Assembly: GCF_900094585.1 (NCBI RefSeq)
Contig: NZ_FMAG01000001.1
Location: 372,001 to 436,000 of the forward strand
Reading direction: 5' to 3'
DNA from: Martinezella multihospitum
GTDB taxonomy: Bacteria > Pseudomonadota > Alphaproteobacteria > Rhizobiales > Rhizobiaceae
Length of the DNA: 64,000 bases
Part shown: positions 43,364 through 51,764 of the stretch, piece by piece
Layout of the letters: the number at the start of each line of letters is the position of its first letter
Numbering within the stretch: position 1 is the stretch's first letter
Notes under the pieces: generated by a model
Told to the model about the DNA's origin: nothing
The model's database searches: none
The model's input: only the letters and a program-made list of their open reading frames with translations
Position numbers and translations under genes: made by a program

Positions 43364-46021
43364 ATGTCCGTTGAAACCAAAACCACCTGCCCCTATTGCG
43401 GCGTCGGCTGCGGCGTCATTGCCAGGGTCGACGACAGCGGCAAGGTCTCCGTCAAAGGCGATCCTGACCACCCTTCCAACTTCGGGCGCCTCTGCTCGAA
43501 GGGCTCGGCGCTTGCCGAAACGATCGATCTCGACGGCCGTCTGCTCTATCCGGAAATCCAAGGTGAAAGAGCGAGTTGGGACGAGGCGCTCGACCTTGTT
43601 GCGAACCGCTTCGGCGAGACGATTGCCGAGCACGGCCCTGACGCCGTTGCCTTCTATGTTTCCGGTCAGCTGCTGACGGAGGATTATTATGTCGCCAACA
43701 AGCTGATGAAGGGCTTCATCGGCTCGGGCAATATCGATACGAACTCGCGGCTCTGCATGTCGTCCTCGGTTGCCGGCCATCGCCGCGCCTTCGGCTCGGA
43801 CACGGTGCCCGGTACTTACGAGGATATCGAGCTCGCTGATCTCGTCATCCTTACCGGCTCCAATCTCGCCTGGTGCCATCCCGTTATCTATCAACGGCTG
43901 GCGGCGGCAAAGGCGGCACGACCGGCGATGAAGATCGTCGTCATCGACCCGCGCCGGACCATGACCTGCGATATCGCCGATCTGCATCTGGCGATCCGGC
44001 CGGATGGCGACGTTGCGCTTTTCCTGGGTCTCTTCGAGCATCTGATCACAAGCAACACGATCGACCAGAATTACATTGCCGAGCACACCGGCGGCTTTGC
44101 CGAGGCTTTCGCCGCCGCCAGCTCCGTGTCGTTCAATCGGGCGCTTGAGCTGACCGGCCTGCCCGCCATGCAGCTTCGCGAATTCTACCGGCTGTTTGCC
44201 CAAACCGAGAAGGTCGTCACCTGCTACAGCCAGGGCGTCAACCAATCCTCATCCGGCACCGACAAGGTCAACGCCATCATCAATTGCCACCTCGCGACCG
44301 GCCGCATCGGCCGGCCCGGCATGGGACCGTTCTCGCTGACCGGCCAGCCGAACGCCATGGGCGGCCGCGAGGTCGGCGGTCTCGCCAACATGCTCGCCGC
44401 TCACATGGCGATCGAGAATGCCGGGGATCGCGATCGGGTGCAGCGCTTCTGGCAGTCGTCAGGGATTGCCGGAAAGCCAGGATTGAAGGCGGTCGACATG
44501 TTTCGCGCCGTCGCCGATGGCCGTATCAAGGCATTGTGGATCATGGCGACCAATCCGGTCGTCTCGATGCCGGACGCCGATGCCGTCGAGGCGGCCATCA
44601 AGGCCTGCCCCTTCGTCGTCGTCTCCGACGTGTTGCGCGAGACGGACACGACGCGGCATGCGCATGTGCTGCTGCCTTCGCTCGGCTGGGGCGAAAAGGA
44701 CGGCACCGTCACCAATTCCGAACGGCGGATTTCGAGGCAGCGGCAGTTTCTCGCAGCTCCAGGCGAAGCCAGACCCGACTGGTGGCAAATGGCCGAAGTC
44801 GGCCGCCGCATGGGATTTTCCCAAGCCTTCTCCTTTCGGACGAATGCGCAGATCTTCGCCGAGCACGCAGGCCTTTCCGGCTTCGAAAACGAGGGCAGCC
44901 GCGATTTCGACATCGGCGCTTATGACGCGATCGCGATGGAAGACTATGATGCCCTTCAGCCTTTCCAGTGGCCACAGCCCGCCGGAGCGACGCCGAAGGT
45001 CACACGCTTCTTCGCAGATGGCGGATTTTATCATCCCGATCGCAAGGCACGCTTCGTCGCCATAGAGCCGCCGGCAACCGATCGAACCGATAGCCGCTTT
45101 CCCCTGACACTCAATACCGGGCGCGTTCGCGATCACTGGCATACGATGACACGGACTGGCAAGAGTGCCCGCCTATCGGGCCACATCGCCGAGCCCTTCG
45201 CCGAAATCCATCCGCGTGACGCGATCGAGATCGGTGTCGCGGATGCCGGCCTGGTCGAGATCGAGAGCCCGCACGGCAAGGTGATCGTCCGCGCTTTGGT
45301 GACGGAGCGGCAGGCGCGCGGCAGCCTGTTCGTGCCCATGCACTGGAATGACAGTTTTGCTGCCAAAGCCCGCGTCGATGCCGTAGTCGCTCCGCTCACG
45401 GACCCCGTTTCCGGCCAGCCGGCTTCGAAGAATGTCGCGGTCCGTGCGCACCGCTTCCAGGCCTCGCATTATTGCTTCGCAATTTCCGCAGCAAAGCCGC
45501 GCGATCTCGACAGCGCCTATTGGGCGCTCGCCAAGGCCGATGGCGGCTGGCGGACAGAGCTTGCGTTCGATCTGGCGCCGGACGACTGGATCGGCTGGTG
45601 CCGCGCGACATTCGATATACCAGTTGACCTTGAACCGCTCGGCTATGCCGATGAGGCCTCCGGAGACCTGCGCCTTGCCTTCTTCGATGGCGAACAGCTG
45701 CTTGCAGCCCTATTCGTCGCCCGCCAGCCCGTCGCAGTCGCCAGAAATTGGGCGATCGCGCAGCTTACGGCATCGCACGGCGATCTCAGGAAACGATTTG
45801 CGCTGGTCGCAGGCAGACCGGGAGCCGATGCGATCGACGCCGGTGCGACGGTCTGCTCCTGCTTCAGCGTCGGCGTCAATCAGATCGTCGCGGCCATTCG
45901 CGGCGGCTGTCACAGTGTCGAAGCCGTCGGCAAGGAGCTTAATGCCGGAACCAATTGCGGCTCCTGCCGGGCCGAGATCCGTACGATCATCGACGGTTAT
46001 CTCACGGCGGCAGCAGAATGA
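43364..46021 (+). CDS. nasA: Assimilatory nitrate reductase, catalytic subunit
   Basis: An 885-residue molybdopterin enzyme reducing nitrate to nitrite. The N-terminal [4Fe-4S] site is Cys9, Cys12, Cys16 and Cys44 (CPYCGVGC ... GRLCSKG). Mo-bis-MGD binding regions follow (DTNSRLCMSSSVAGH, CYSQGVNQSSSGTDK, TGQPNAMGGREVGGLANML, TLNTGRVRDHWHTMTRTGKS). The C-terminus carries a BFD-like [2Fe-2S] domain (VCSCFSVGVNQI ... GTNCGSCRAEI) as in NasC/NasA of many proteobacteria. Last gene of the nitrate operon; no siroheme synthase gene follows. Confidence 0.97.
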   Translation: MSVETKTTCPYCGVGCGVIARVDDSGKVSVKGDPDHPSNFGRLCSKGSALAETIDLDGRLLYPEIQGERASWDEALDLVANRFGETIAEHGPDAVAFYVSGQLLTEDYYVANKLMKGFIGSGNIDTNSRLCMSSSVAGHRRAFGSDTVPGTYEDIELADLVILTGSNLAWCHPVIYQRLAAAKAARPAMKIVVIDPRRTMTCDIADLHLAIRPDGDVALFLGLFEHLITSNTIDQNYIAEHTGGFAEAFAAASSVSFNRALELTGLPAMQLREFYRLFAQTEKVVTCYSQGVNQSSSGTDKVNAIINCHLATGRIGRPGMGPFSLTGQPNAMGGREVGGLANMLAAHMAIENAGDRDRVQRFWQSSGIAGKPGLKAVDMFRAVADGRIKALWIMATNPVVSMPDADAVEAAIKACPFVVVSDVLRETDTTRHAHVLLPSLGWGEKDGTVTNSERRISRQRQFLAAPGEARPDWWQMAEVGRRMGFSQAFSFRTNAQIFAEHAGLSGFENEGSRDFDIGAYDAIAMEDYDALQPFQWPQPAGATPKVTRFFADGGFYHPDRKARFVAIEPPATDRTDSRFPLTLNTGRVRDHWHTMTRTGKSARLSGHIAEPFAEIHPRDAIEIGVADAGLVEIESPHGKVIVRALVTERQARGSLFVPMHWNDSFAAKARVDAVVAPLTDPVSGQPASKNVAVRAHRFQASHYCFAISAAKPRDLDSAYWALAKADGGWRTELAFDLAPDDWIGWCRATFDIPVDLEPLGYADEASGDLRLAFFDGEQLLAALFVARQPVAVARNWAIAQLTASHGDLRKRFALVAGRPGADAIDAGATVCSCFSVGVNQIVAAIRGGCHSVEAVGKELNAGTNCGSCRAEIRTIIDGYLTAAAE

Positions 46022-46150
46022 GCGGTCCGGCATCATAGCCGATCATTCGCCCTAAACTCCGGTTTCACCTTAACGCTCTCAGTGCTAGAACTATTGAAAA
46101 TAGCTGCATGATTTCGCTTTCCTTTTACACCCGGGGGAGGATGGGAGCGG

Positions 46151-47182
46151 ATGGAGATCGAGAGCCGGAAGGTTCACTTGAGCTACGGCGCCGAGCCCGG
46201 CATACGTTTCGCCGTCCTTCTCGACGGCAATGGCAGCTGTCGCGAGATCGGCGCGGCCGGCCTGCAGAGCTGGAAGCCGACAGACGGAATTCTCTGGGTT
46301 CACCTCGAGCGCGATCATAACGCCGCGGCGGCGTGGGTAGCGCACAATGGCGGCTTCGATCCGCTTGTCGCCGATGCGCTCCTCGAGGATGAATCGCGTC
46401 CGCGCGTCGAGCCGGTCGATGATGGCTTGCTGATCATTCTTCGCGGCGTCTGCGCAGCCCCACCCGACGACGCCGAAGAGGCGGCCGAGGATCTGGATCT
46501 CGTGCCCCTGCATGCCTGGGTGGATGAGAATCGCGTCGTGACGCTTCGCGACAGCGGCCACTACATCACCGCCCTTCGCGACATTCGCCAAGCGTTAGAA
46601 AAGGGCAAGGGGCCGAAGCGCACCGGCGAGCTGCTGGCGCTCGTCAGCGACAAGCTCGTGAGGGACCTGGAGCCCGTTCTTGATCAGATGGATGAGGAAG
46701 TTGACGAGCTGGATGAACTGATTTTCCACGGCGAGGCTGCCGAGGTCCGCGAACGCCTGAAGCTGCTTCGCAGACGCGCCGTGCAGCTAAGACGCTATCT
46801 CTCACCTCAGCGCGATGCCCTTAACCGCATCGAACATGACGACGCTCCCTGGCTTGCCGAACGCGACAAGCTTCGCATGCGTGAGGTCATCGACAAGCTG
46901 ATGCGCTGCATCGAATATCTCGATGCGATCCGCGACCGGACGGGCATCCTGCACGATGACCTTTCGACCGTCATCAGCGAACGCATTGCGCGCAACTCCA
47001 ACAGGCTTGCAGCGCTTGCCGCATTGTTGCTGCCACCAAGTGTCGTCGCCGGTCTGTTCGGCATGAATGTCGGCGGCATTCCAGGCGTCAACGACACCTG
47101 GGCCTTCGTCATCATCGTCATATTGGTCGCCGTCACCTCCATCGTCACCCTCTATATTCTGAAGCGCATCAACTGGCTCTGA
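46151..47182 (+). CDS. zntB: CorA/ZntB-family divalent metal transporter
   Basis: A 343-residue membrane protein with a long soluble N-terminal domain and two C-terminal helices. The signature after the first helix is FGMNVGGIPG, where the GMN motif defines the CorA superfamily and the following residues favour the ZntB branch. The last helix ends in ILKRINWL. ATG 46151 has GGAG upstream. ZntB proteins move Zn2+; a role in other metals cannot be excluded. Confidence 0.9.
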   Translation: MEIESRKVHLSYGAEPGIRFAVLLDGNGSCREIGAAGLQSWKPTDGILWVHLERDHNAAAAWVAHNGGFDPLVADALLEDESRPRVEPVDDGLLIILRGVCAAPPDDAEEAAEDLDLVPLHAWVDENRVVTLRDSGHYITALRDIRQALEKGKGPKRTGELLALVSDKLVRDLEPVLDQMDEEVDELDELIFHGEAAEVRERLKLLRRRAVQLRRYLSPQRDALNRIEHDDAPWLAERDKLRMREVIDKLMRCIEYLDAIRDRTGILHDDLSTVISERIARNSNRLAALAALLLPPSVVAGLFGMNVGGIPGVNDTWAFVIIVILVAVTSIVTLYILKRINWL

Positions 47183-47242
47183 CTGCCTGGGAACCGCGCA
47201 TGTGTCTGCGACGTTCCTAGCCAGTCTGATGAAGGGATTGAT

Positions 47243-47752
47243 ATGATGCGTCATCAAGCGTGCCTTCTCGCCTTCCTTGCCACGATTTGCCTGGCAACAC
47301 CTGCCGCCGCCGATGAAAGCGGATTTCTGAAGCCGCTGAACGGCAGCTGGACAGGAACCGGCAAGGTACTTCGGAAGATCGGCGACTCGCCGATCAATGT
47401 TTCCTGCAAATTCAGCATCAGCGCACCTGGCTCCTCGATTGCGATGAGGGGAAATTGCCGCGGCCTTCTCATCATCAGTCGCGCGATCTCGGCCCAGCTC
47501 ACGACGCGCGGAAACCGATATTTCGGCACCTATACCGGCCCATCCGGTGCGACGTCACAGCTATCGGGTAGCAGGCAGGGCAATGTCATCAATCTGGCGG
47601 TGCGCTGGGCACGCCTCGTCAATGGCGATCGCGATGCCAATATGACCATCCGCAGGCAAGGCAACAGCCAGCTGACGCTACGGACCATCGATAAGGATCT
47701 AAGCTCAGGCAAATCGGTCGTGACGAGCGAGATCAATCTGCATCGTCAATGA
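47243..47752 (+). CDS. Secreted protein of unknown function
   Basis: A 169-residue exported protein with a Sec signal (cut after PAAA-D, about residue 24). The mature part starts FLKPLNGSWTGTGKV and reads as an eight- to ten-strand beta barrel of lipocalin-like size, with one cysteine pair (VSCKF, GNCRG). I cannot assign a named function. It starts 60 bases after zntB on the same strand with AAGGGA upstream. Confidence 0.78.
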   Translation: MMRHQACLLAFLATICLATPAAADESGFLKPLNGSWTGTGKVLRKIGDSPINVSCKFSISAPGSSIAMRGNCRGLLIISRAISAQLTTRGNRYFGTYTGPSGATSQLSGSRQGNVINLAVRWARLVNGDRDANMTIRRQGNSQLTLRTIDKDLSSGKSVVTSEINLHRQ

Positions 47753-47870
47753 TGCTGAAAACGGAAGCCCGTTGCTCGTTGTCAATCATGACCGGGCGCT
47801 GACTTGACGTTCGTTGAGATCAGGTCCGCCCGCATGACGGATATGTGTCGGATTGGACTTCGACGACCAG

Positions 47871-48089
47871 TCAGCCTCTACTTCTGGGCCTCGGCTTGCT
47901 CTTTGGCTTCTCGGCCAATGGCTCGGATCCTTCCCTGGCCAGTCTTTCCTTGCGGAGCCGCTCAGTCTTGCTTTCCCGCGCAGCCTCTTCGTTGTGAATA
48001 ATGGCCCACGCAGATTCATTCGTGACAATCGCTGCCTTCTCGGCCTTGGACAAAGGCTTATTTTGCCGATTGAGCTTATATGCACTCAT
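47871..48089 (-). CDS. Small basic protein, similar to 48732-48962
   Basis: A 72-residue protein from ATG 48089, preceded by a strong AGGGAGG site; longer frames run into a terminator hairpin. It is rich in Lys, Arg and Glu, with a helical core (TNESAWAIIHNEEAARESK) and a basic Pro-rich tail (KPKSKPRPRSRG). The core resembles the 76-aa protein at 48732-48962 (shared T-x-x-x-A-x-x-I pattern and AAR/SAR-E-x-K-T-E). Probably a nucleic-acid-associated small protein; function unknown. Confidence 0.62.
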   Translation of the reverse strand: MSAYKLNRQNKPLSKAEKAAIVTNESAWAIIHNEEAARESKTERLRKERLAREGSEPLAEKPKSKPRPRSRG

Positions 48090-48114
48090 GTTGCCTCCCT
48101 GAGCTGCCGGCAAC

Positions 48115-48146
48115 AAAAAAGGCCGGAGCGAAATCGCGCCGACCTT
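48115..48146 (-). terminator. Intrinsic-terminator hairpin, copy 1 of a two-copy element
   Basis: Read on the minus strand, AAGGTCGG pairs with CCGGCCTT (one G-T wobble), with an inner GCG/CGC stem, followed by six T. It lies about 30 bases before the 72-aa gene start on that strand, so it either ends an upstream small RNA or attenuates this gene. Confidence 0.65.
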
Positions 48147-48169
48147 CCCGACATCGCCTCCGCACCAAT

Positions 48170-48189
48170 GCCAGTACATCCGTGGTCAG
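48170..48189 (-). repeat. 20-base motif, copy 1
   Basis: The minus-strand motif CTGACCACGGATGTACTGGC occurs exactly twice in the window, here and at 49665-49684. Each copy lies 22-23 bases upstream of an intrinsic terminator of similar sequence. Confidence 0.75.
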
Positions 48190-48465
48190 AAGACGAAAGC
48201 GACTAAGACACTGCGAGCCTCCAAATTTACTTGGCGCTCACCAACAATGCCATTTCGGAAAATGTAGTCCATTGTTCCGAAGAATTCAAGTGTTTGGAAA
48301 AATTATTTCCCATTGTCACCATTTCTGTCGCCTTGAGAAAATATGTTTTCGAGCAGCGGAAGCGTAATCATGAATTCACCTTCTCGGGACATCGGATAAC
48401 TGATAGACTGAAACTGATCGATGTGACACGGAAATCGTTCCGCCACCATCCTTCATGGGTGGCAC

Positions 48466-48660
48466 ATGTCGAAGGTTACGCTCAGATACGCGGTTGGCCA
48501 GGAGCGTGACTGCACATGGACTGTGTATGATATTTTCACAAGAAGAGCCGCTCAGCCCGCACATTGGATTTTGAGTATTCTGACTGAGAAGGAGGCGAAA
48601 GCTTATTGCGCCATTCTCAACGCCAAAGACGTCGAGCGACGAGAGCGATTGGGATTTTAA
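48466..48660 (+). CDS. Small hypothetical protein
   Basis: A 64-residue protein, start ATG 48466 with GGGTGG eight bases upstream. It reads as two short strands (KVTLRYAVGQERDCTWTVYDIFT) and a C-terminal helix (LTEKEAKAYCAILNAKDVERRERLGF). The composition is coding-like and the size is typical of small rhizobial hypothetical proteins. I recognise no family. It is the only plus-strand gene within this small-gene cluster. Confidence 0.5.
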   Translation: MSKVTLRYAVGQERDCTWTVYDIFTRRAAQPAHWILSILTEKEAKAYCAILNAKDVERRERLGF

Positions 48661-48731
48661 ACTATCACTGTCGGCTTCCGCAGCCGAATTGTCTGCGTAT
48701 CATTCATCGTGGTGGATAAACAACAGCGAGC

Positions 48732-48962
48732 TCACGCTTTACCACGCCGTATAGGTTTTTTCCGTGCTTTTATTGACTTTTCTGCCTTCGGTTCGGCCAT
48801 TGCTTGTTGTTGCAGGCGAAGAGCTCGTAAAGCCTCTGTTTTCTTTTCACGCGCTGAGTTCTCTGCCGCGACAATGGTCTTTGCTGCGTTGTCGGTAATT
48901 GTGGCTTTATCATTACTGAGAGCTGCGGTCTTCCTGAAGAACTGTTCCTTGGTAGCTGACAT
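48732..48962 (-). CDS. Small basic protein, similar to 47871-48089
   Basis: A 76-residue protein from ATG 48962 with AAGGAG eight bases upstream. It has an Ala/Lys-rich helical core (TDNAAKTIVAAENSAREKKTE) and a strongly basic tail (KSIKARKKPIRRGKA). It starts 47 bases after the S21 gene on the same strand and is probably in that operon. The resemblance to the 72-aa protein suggests duplication. A nucleic-acid or ribosome-associated role is a guess from charge and context. Confidence 0.62.
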   Translation of the reverse strand: MSATKEQFFRKTAALSNDKATITDNAAKTIVAAENSAREKKTEALRALRLQQQAMAEPKAEKSIKARKKPIRRGKA

Positions 48963-49009
48963 GATCGCTCCTTTCTGCGAAATACCGAACGAGGACAAAT
49001 GTCTAGATG

Positions 49010-49249
49010 CTAACGACTTGCGCTCCTGCTGCGATTACTTTTAGGCAGCAAGCCATCTCTTTGCAGCTTTTTCCGCAGCAGCTTGCGCTGCCGTCGAATG
49101 GCTTGCGCCTTTTCTAAAGCGCGACGCTCGGATGGCTTTAAGTAGGCCGAGCGTATCTTTATCTCGCGGAATACACCATCTCGGATCATCTTCTTCTTGA
49201 GCACGCGCAAGGCTTGATCAATATCATTATCTCTTACAAAAACCTGCAA
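49010..49249 (-). CDS. rpsU: 30S ribosomal protein S21 (probable second copy)
   Basis: A 79-residue S21. The start is TTG 49249, which restores the family N-terminus ([21 protein letters not shown], read as Met-Gln-Val) and has AAAGGG upstream; no in-frame ATG fits. The rest is canonical: [36 protein letters not shown]. The Arg/Lys-rich C-terminus and size match alphaproteobacterial S21. Setting beside cspA and small basic proteins suggests an accessory, stress-linked copy rather than the housekeeping one. Confidence 0.85.
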   Translation of the reverse strand: MQVFVRDNDIDQALRVLKKKMIRDGVFREIKIRSAYLKPSERRALEKAQAIRRQRKLLRKKLQRDGLLPKSNRSRSASR

Positions 49250-49283
49250 AACATACCCTTTCCATAGTGTGCTCTGTGACGCT

Positions 49284-49583
49284 TTATGTCTTGACGGAAT
49301 GCTTGCCTTTTCCACCTATCGCGAGAGGTTTGAGCCATGGCTCCTGTTTGCGAGGAGTTGATCCTTGATCATCGGCAGTTGGATCCGTGCTCAACTTCTC
49401 GATTTCGGTCGACGAGATACGTCGCTCGAAACTCTCGTCCAAAAAGCGCACCTGATAATGGATCTCGTCTGAGTCGGAGGGCAGTGTGTTTATGATCCGA
49501 CATAGTCTCGGAGCCGCTTTCAGCCGGTTGAGATCGGCCTTCAGGGCGACGATGTCTCCAACTGAATATTTCATTCTGCTCAT
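49284..49583 (-). CDS. Hypothetical protein upstream of S21
   Basis: A 99-residue protein from ATG 49583 with AAGGGG five bases upstream. Residues about 4-60 ([15 protein letters not shown] ... [24 protein letters not shown]) look like a small SH3- or Tudor-like beta barrel. The rest is charged and flexible. It precedes rpsU by 34 bases and should be co-transcribed. The function is unknown. Confidence 0.62.
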   Translation of the reverse strand: MSRMKYSVGDIVALKADLNRLKAAPRLCRIINTLPSDSDEIHYQVRFLDESFERRISSTEIEKLSTDPTADDQGSTPRKQEPWLKPLAIGGKGKHSVKT

Positions 49584-49615
49584 CGCATCCCCTTGCAGAT
49601 GGGTCGCAGAAATAC

Positions 49616-49642
49616 AAAAGGCCGGGCCATAAACCCGACCTT
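49616..49642 (-). terminator. Intrinsic-terminator hairpin, copy 2 of the two-copy element (after cspA)
   Basis: Read on the minus strand, AAGGTCGGG pairs with CCCGGCCTT (one wobble) around a seven-base loop, followed by four T. It lies about 60 bases after the cspA stop and about 35 bases before the 99-aa gene. It probably ends the cspA transcript or a 3'-derived small RNA. Confidence 0.65.
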
Positions 49643-49664
49643 CTCCGTCAATCAAATCATTGCT

Positions 49665-49684
49665 GCCAGTACATCCGTGGTCAG
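49665..49684 (-). repeat. 20-base motif, copy 2 (cspA 3' untranslated region)
   Basis: Identical to 48170-48189 on the minus strand. It begins about 15 bases after the cspA stop and is followed 22 bases later by the terminator hairpin. Confidence 0.75.
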
Positions 49685-49699
49685 CAAGATGAGTGACAA

Positions 49700-49909
49700 T
49701 TAGATTGCTCTCAGATTATCAGCGGAGCTTTTGCCGGTCTTGCGATCACGCACCAGCTCATAGCTAACCTTCTGACCCTCTGCGAGAGCATTCATACCCG
49801 CGCGCTCAACGGCGGAAATGTGAACGAACACATCTGTTGCGCCATCTTCAGGCTGAATGAAGCCGAAGCCCTTGGCGCTGTTGAACCACTTTACGGTTCC
49901 TGAACTCAT
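49700..49909 (-). CDS. cspA: Cold-shock protein (CspA family)
   Basis: A 69-residue nucleic-acid-binding protein of normal length. RNP1 KGFGFIQP (residues 13-20) and RNP2 VFVHIS are intact. It acts as an RNA chaperone. ATG 49909 has AAGGAA upstream. The motif-hairpin element follows its stop and the S21 operon lies downstream on the same strand. Confidence 0.95.
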   Translation of the reverse strand: MSSGTVKWFNSAKGFGFIQPEDGATDVFVHISAVERAGMNALAEGQKVSYELVRDRKTGKSSADNLRAI

Positions 49910-50260
49910 AGCGGATTCCTTTCAATTAGACATAGGATTTCGTTCCGCCGAAAACCGTTTTCGGCAGTATTACAAACCGAAATTGAAAGAAAATTCGCGC
50001 CACGCTTCCGGGCAAACAAAGATCATCAAGCAAGATCGACCATAAGAACATAGGTATGAAATAGGGCAAAGGCAAGGCTACATTTTCTGATTGATCAGCT
50101 CGGCCGAAAATCACCCTTAAATTACAAGGGAATTAGGCTCGCTGGTTAGCGTTTTCATTGGAAAGCCGCCATGCCTATCGGCGGCTCAGGCACCGAACGC
50201 GGTCTTACTTGACTTTTGGAACTTTACATGAGAACATAAAGTGAACAAATGGAGATTTCC
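49910..50260. other. cspA upstream region
   Basis: This 351-base AT-rich stretch (lowest GC in the neighbourhood) lies between the divergent cspA and the 57-aa ORF. It should hold the cspA promoter and a long 5' leader, which is usual for cold-shock genes. Frames inside it look like chance. I could not define a cold-box with confidence. Confidence 0.5.
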
Positions 50261-50434
50261 ATGACCAAGGCAGAACAAGTCATCGAACGTGCAATGACCT
50301 TTGTCGCTGTCTCGAAGGCCCTTCGGGAGCGCGAGCAGGAACGGCGCGCCACATGGACGCGCCGCGTTGAAATCAGCCGGCCGCTACCGCCCTTGCCGCG
50401 CGCCGTTCAACTGTCGTTGAAACTCGACAGCTGA
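50261..50434 (+). CDS. Small hypothetical protein
   Basis: A 57-residue protein, start ATG 50261 with GGAG six bases upstream. A charged N-terminal helix (MTKAEQVIERAMTFVAVSKALREREQERRATW) is followed by a Pro-rich tail (RPLPPLPRAVQLSLKLDS). I recognise no family. A strong hairpin (50473-50497) follows 38 bases after the stop, which supports a real transcription unit. Confidence 0.5.
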   Translation: MTKAEQVIERAMTFVAVSKALREREQERRATWTRRVEISRPLPPLPRAVQLSLKLDS

Positions 50435-50472
50435 AGCAGCAAGGGCTGTCACCAGCACCCGGCAGGCTGTGA

Positions 50473-50497
50473 AGCGCCCGCCTTTTTGGCGGGCGCT
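50473..50497 (+). terminator. Strong hairpin after the 57-aa ORF
   Basis: AGCGCCCGCC (50473-50482) pairs perfectly with GGCGGGCGCT (50488-50497) around a TTTTT loop. No T-run follows on either strand. It separates the small ORF from the convergent hydrolase gene. Confidence 0.6.
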
Positions 50498-50573
50498 CGC
50501 CCTGGGATTTCGTAAACACAAGGAGATAGAGCGGTCCGGAGGTTTCGTGAAAAGCCGAACCGCCCTAAGATCA

Positions 50574-51548
50574 TCAGGACTTGAAGAAGGCCAGCAGGTC
50601 GGCGTTGATAACGTCCGCATGCGTAGTCGCCATGCCGTGCGGAAGGCCCTTGTAGACCTTCAGTGTGCCGTTCTTCAGGAGCTTGATGGAAAGCTCGGCG
50701 GAGTCGGCGATCGGAACGATCTGATCGTCGTCGCCATGCATGACGAGAGTCGGGACTTCGATCTTCTTCAGGTCTTCGGTGAAGTCTGTTTCCGAAAAGG
50801 CCTTGATGCAATCGTAATGGGCCTTGGTGCCGCCCATCATGCCCTGGCGCCACCAATTATCGATAACGCCCTGCGAAACAGCGGCGCCGGGACGATTAAA
50901 ACCGTAGAACGGTCCCGCCGGAATATCGCGGAAGAACTGAGCACGGTTGGCCGCAAGTGCCGCACGGAAGCCATCAAAAACTTCCAGCGGCAGGCCGCCG
51001 GGGTTCTTGTCGGACTTGACCATGATCGGCGGTACGGCGCCGATCAGCACGGCCTTGGAAACACGGCCATGGCCGCCATACTGGGCGACATAGCGCGCAA
51101 CTTCACCGCCGCCTGTCGAATGGCCGACATGGATGGCGCCCTTGAGATCGAGATGCTCGGCAAGAGCCGCCACATCAGCGGCATAGGTATCCATCTCGTT
51201 GCCGGTTGCCGTCTGGCTGGAGCGGCCATGGCCGCGACGGTCATGGGCGATGACGCGGTAGCCCTGGTGAAGGAAGAATAGCATCTGGGCGTCCCAATCG
51301 TCGGAGCTCAGGGGCCATCCGTGATGGAAGACGACTGGCTGGCCCGTTCCCCAATCCTTGTAGAAGATCTCAGTACCGTCCTTGGTGGTGATTGTGCTGC
51401 TGCTCATTGTGTCCTTACCTTTCGAAGTTGATTGCTTTGTAGAGGCTTGTGCAGGTTGAGCGAAGGGGCTGGCAGCTGCAGCGGCGACAAGGCCAAGCCC
51501 GGCTGTCATAACGCCCCGACGAGTAGCTTGAGGGATCGACTGGCTCAT
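50574..51548 (-). CDS. Alpha/beta hydrolase, non-heme chloroperoxidase/arylesterase type
   Basis: A 324-residue exported hydrolase from ATG 51548 (GGAG seven bases upstream). A twin-arginine signal ([20 protein letters not shown], cut near AQA) is unusual for this normally cytoplasmic family. The catalytic triad is visible: nucleophile Ser in [12 protein letters not shown], Asp in [11 protein letters not shown] and His in [11 protein letters not shown]. The oxyanion region [13 protein letters not shown] is typical of the chloroperoxidase/esterase group. The substrate is unknown. A palindromic operator-like region lies upstream. Confidence 0.9.
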   Translation of the reverse strand: MSQSIPQATRRGVMTAGLGLVAAAAASPFAQPAQASTKQSTSKGKDTMSSSTITTKDGTEIFYKDWGTGQPVVFHHGWPLSSDDWDAQMLFFLHQGYRVIAHDRRGHGRSSQTATGNEMDTYAADVAALAEHLDLKGAIHVGHSTGGGEVARYVAQYGGHGRVSKAVLIGAVPPIMVKSDKNPGGLPLEVFDGFRAALAANRAQFFRDIPAGPFYGFNRPGAAVSQGVIDNWWRQGMMGGTKAHYDCIKAFSETDFTEDLKKIEVPTLVMHGDDDQIVPIADSAELSIKLLKNGTLKVYKGLPHGMATTHADVINADLLAFFKS

Positions 51549-51569
51549 TTCAATCTCCACTTAAATTTA

Positions 51570-51667
51570 TCGTGCGATTTATTATCGCGACATTGATATG
51601 CATAATGGCTTTCCCCTGCCTTGTCCATATAAAAATTTGATCCGCGATTATTTATTGCGATAAATAA
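51570..51667. promoter_or_regulatory. Operator-like AT-rich palindromes upstream of the hydrolase
   Basis: Two related sites lie in the 216-base gap before the hydrolase start: GCGATTTATTATCGCGA near 51573-51589 and the near-perfect palindrome TTATTTAT-TGCG-ATAAATAA at 51648-51667. Both share an ATAA(T)-CGC/GCG core. A TetR- or MarR-type repressor would fit, but none is encoded next to it. Confidence 0.5.
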
Positions 51668-51764
51668 TTAGGCGCTATAGCCCAATCCGCCGAGCACGCT
51701 TGATGAGGCACCGCAGAAGAGCAGACATTTTCGCAATCAGATTGAGCTCGACCAGTTGTGCGAG

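Larger units (their letters stand above)
48090..48465. other. Intergenic region with the first copy of a two-copy motif-hairpin element
   Basis: This 376-base stretch holds the terminator-like hairpin at 48115-48146 and the 20-base motif at 48170-48189 (see separate entries). The rest (48200-48465) is AT-richer. A possible 92-codon plus-strand frame at 48231-48509 overlaps the next gene, has no ribosome site and is not supported. Confidence 0.5.

Noticed and set aside
43141..43374. 77-aa ORF between nirD and nasA
   Set aside because: It is made of the intergenic palindromic element.
48231..48509. 92-aa plus-strand ORF
   Set aside because: No ribosome site, and it overlaps the better-supported 64-aa ORF.
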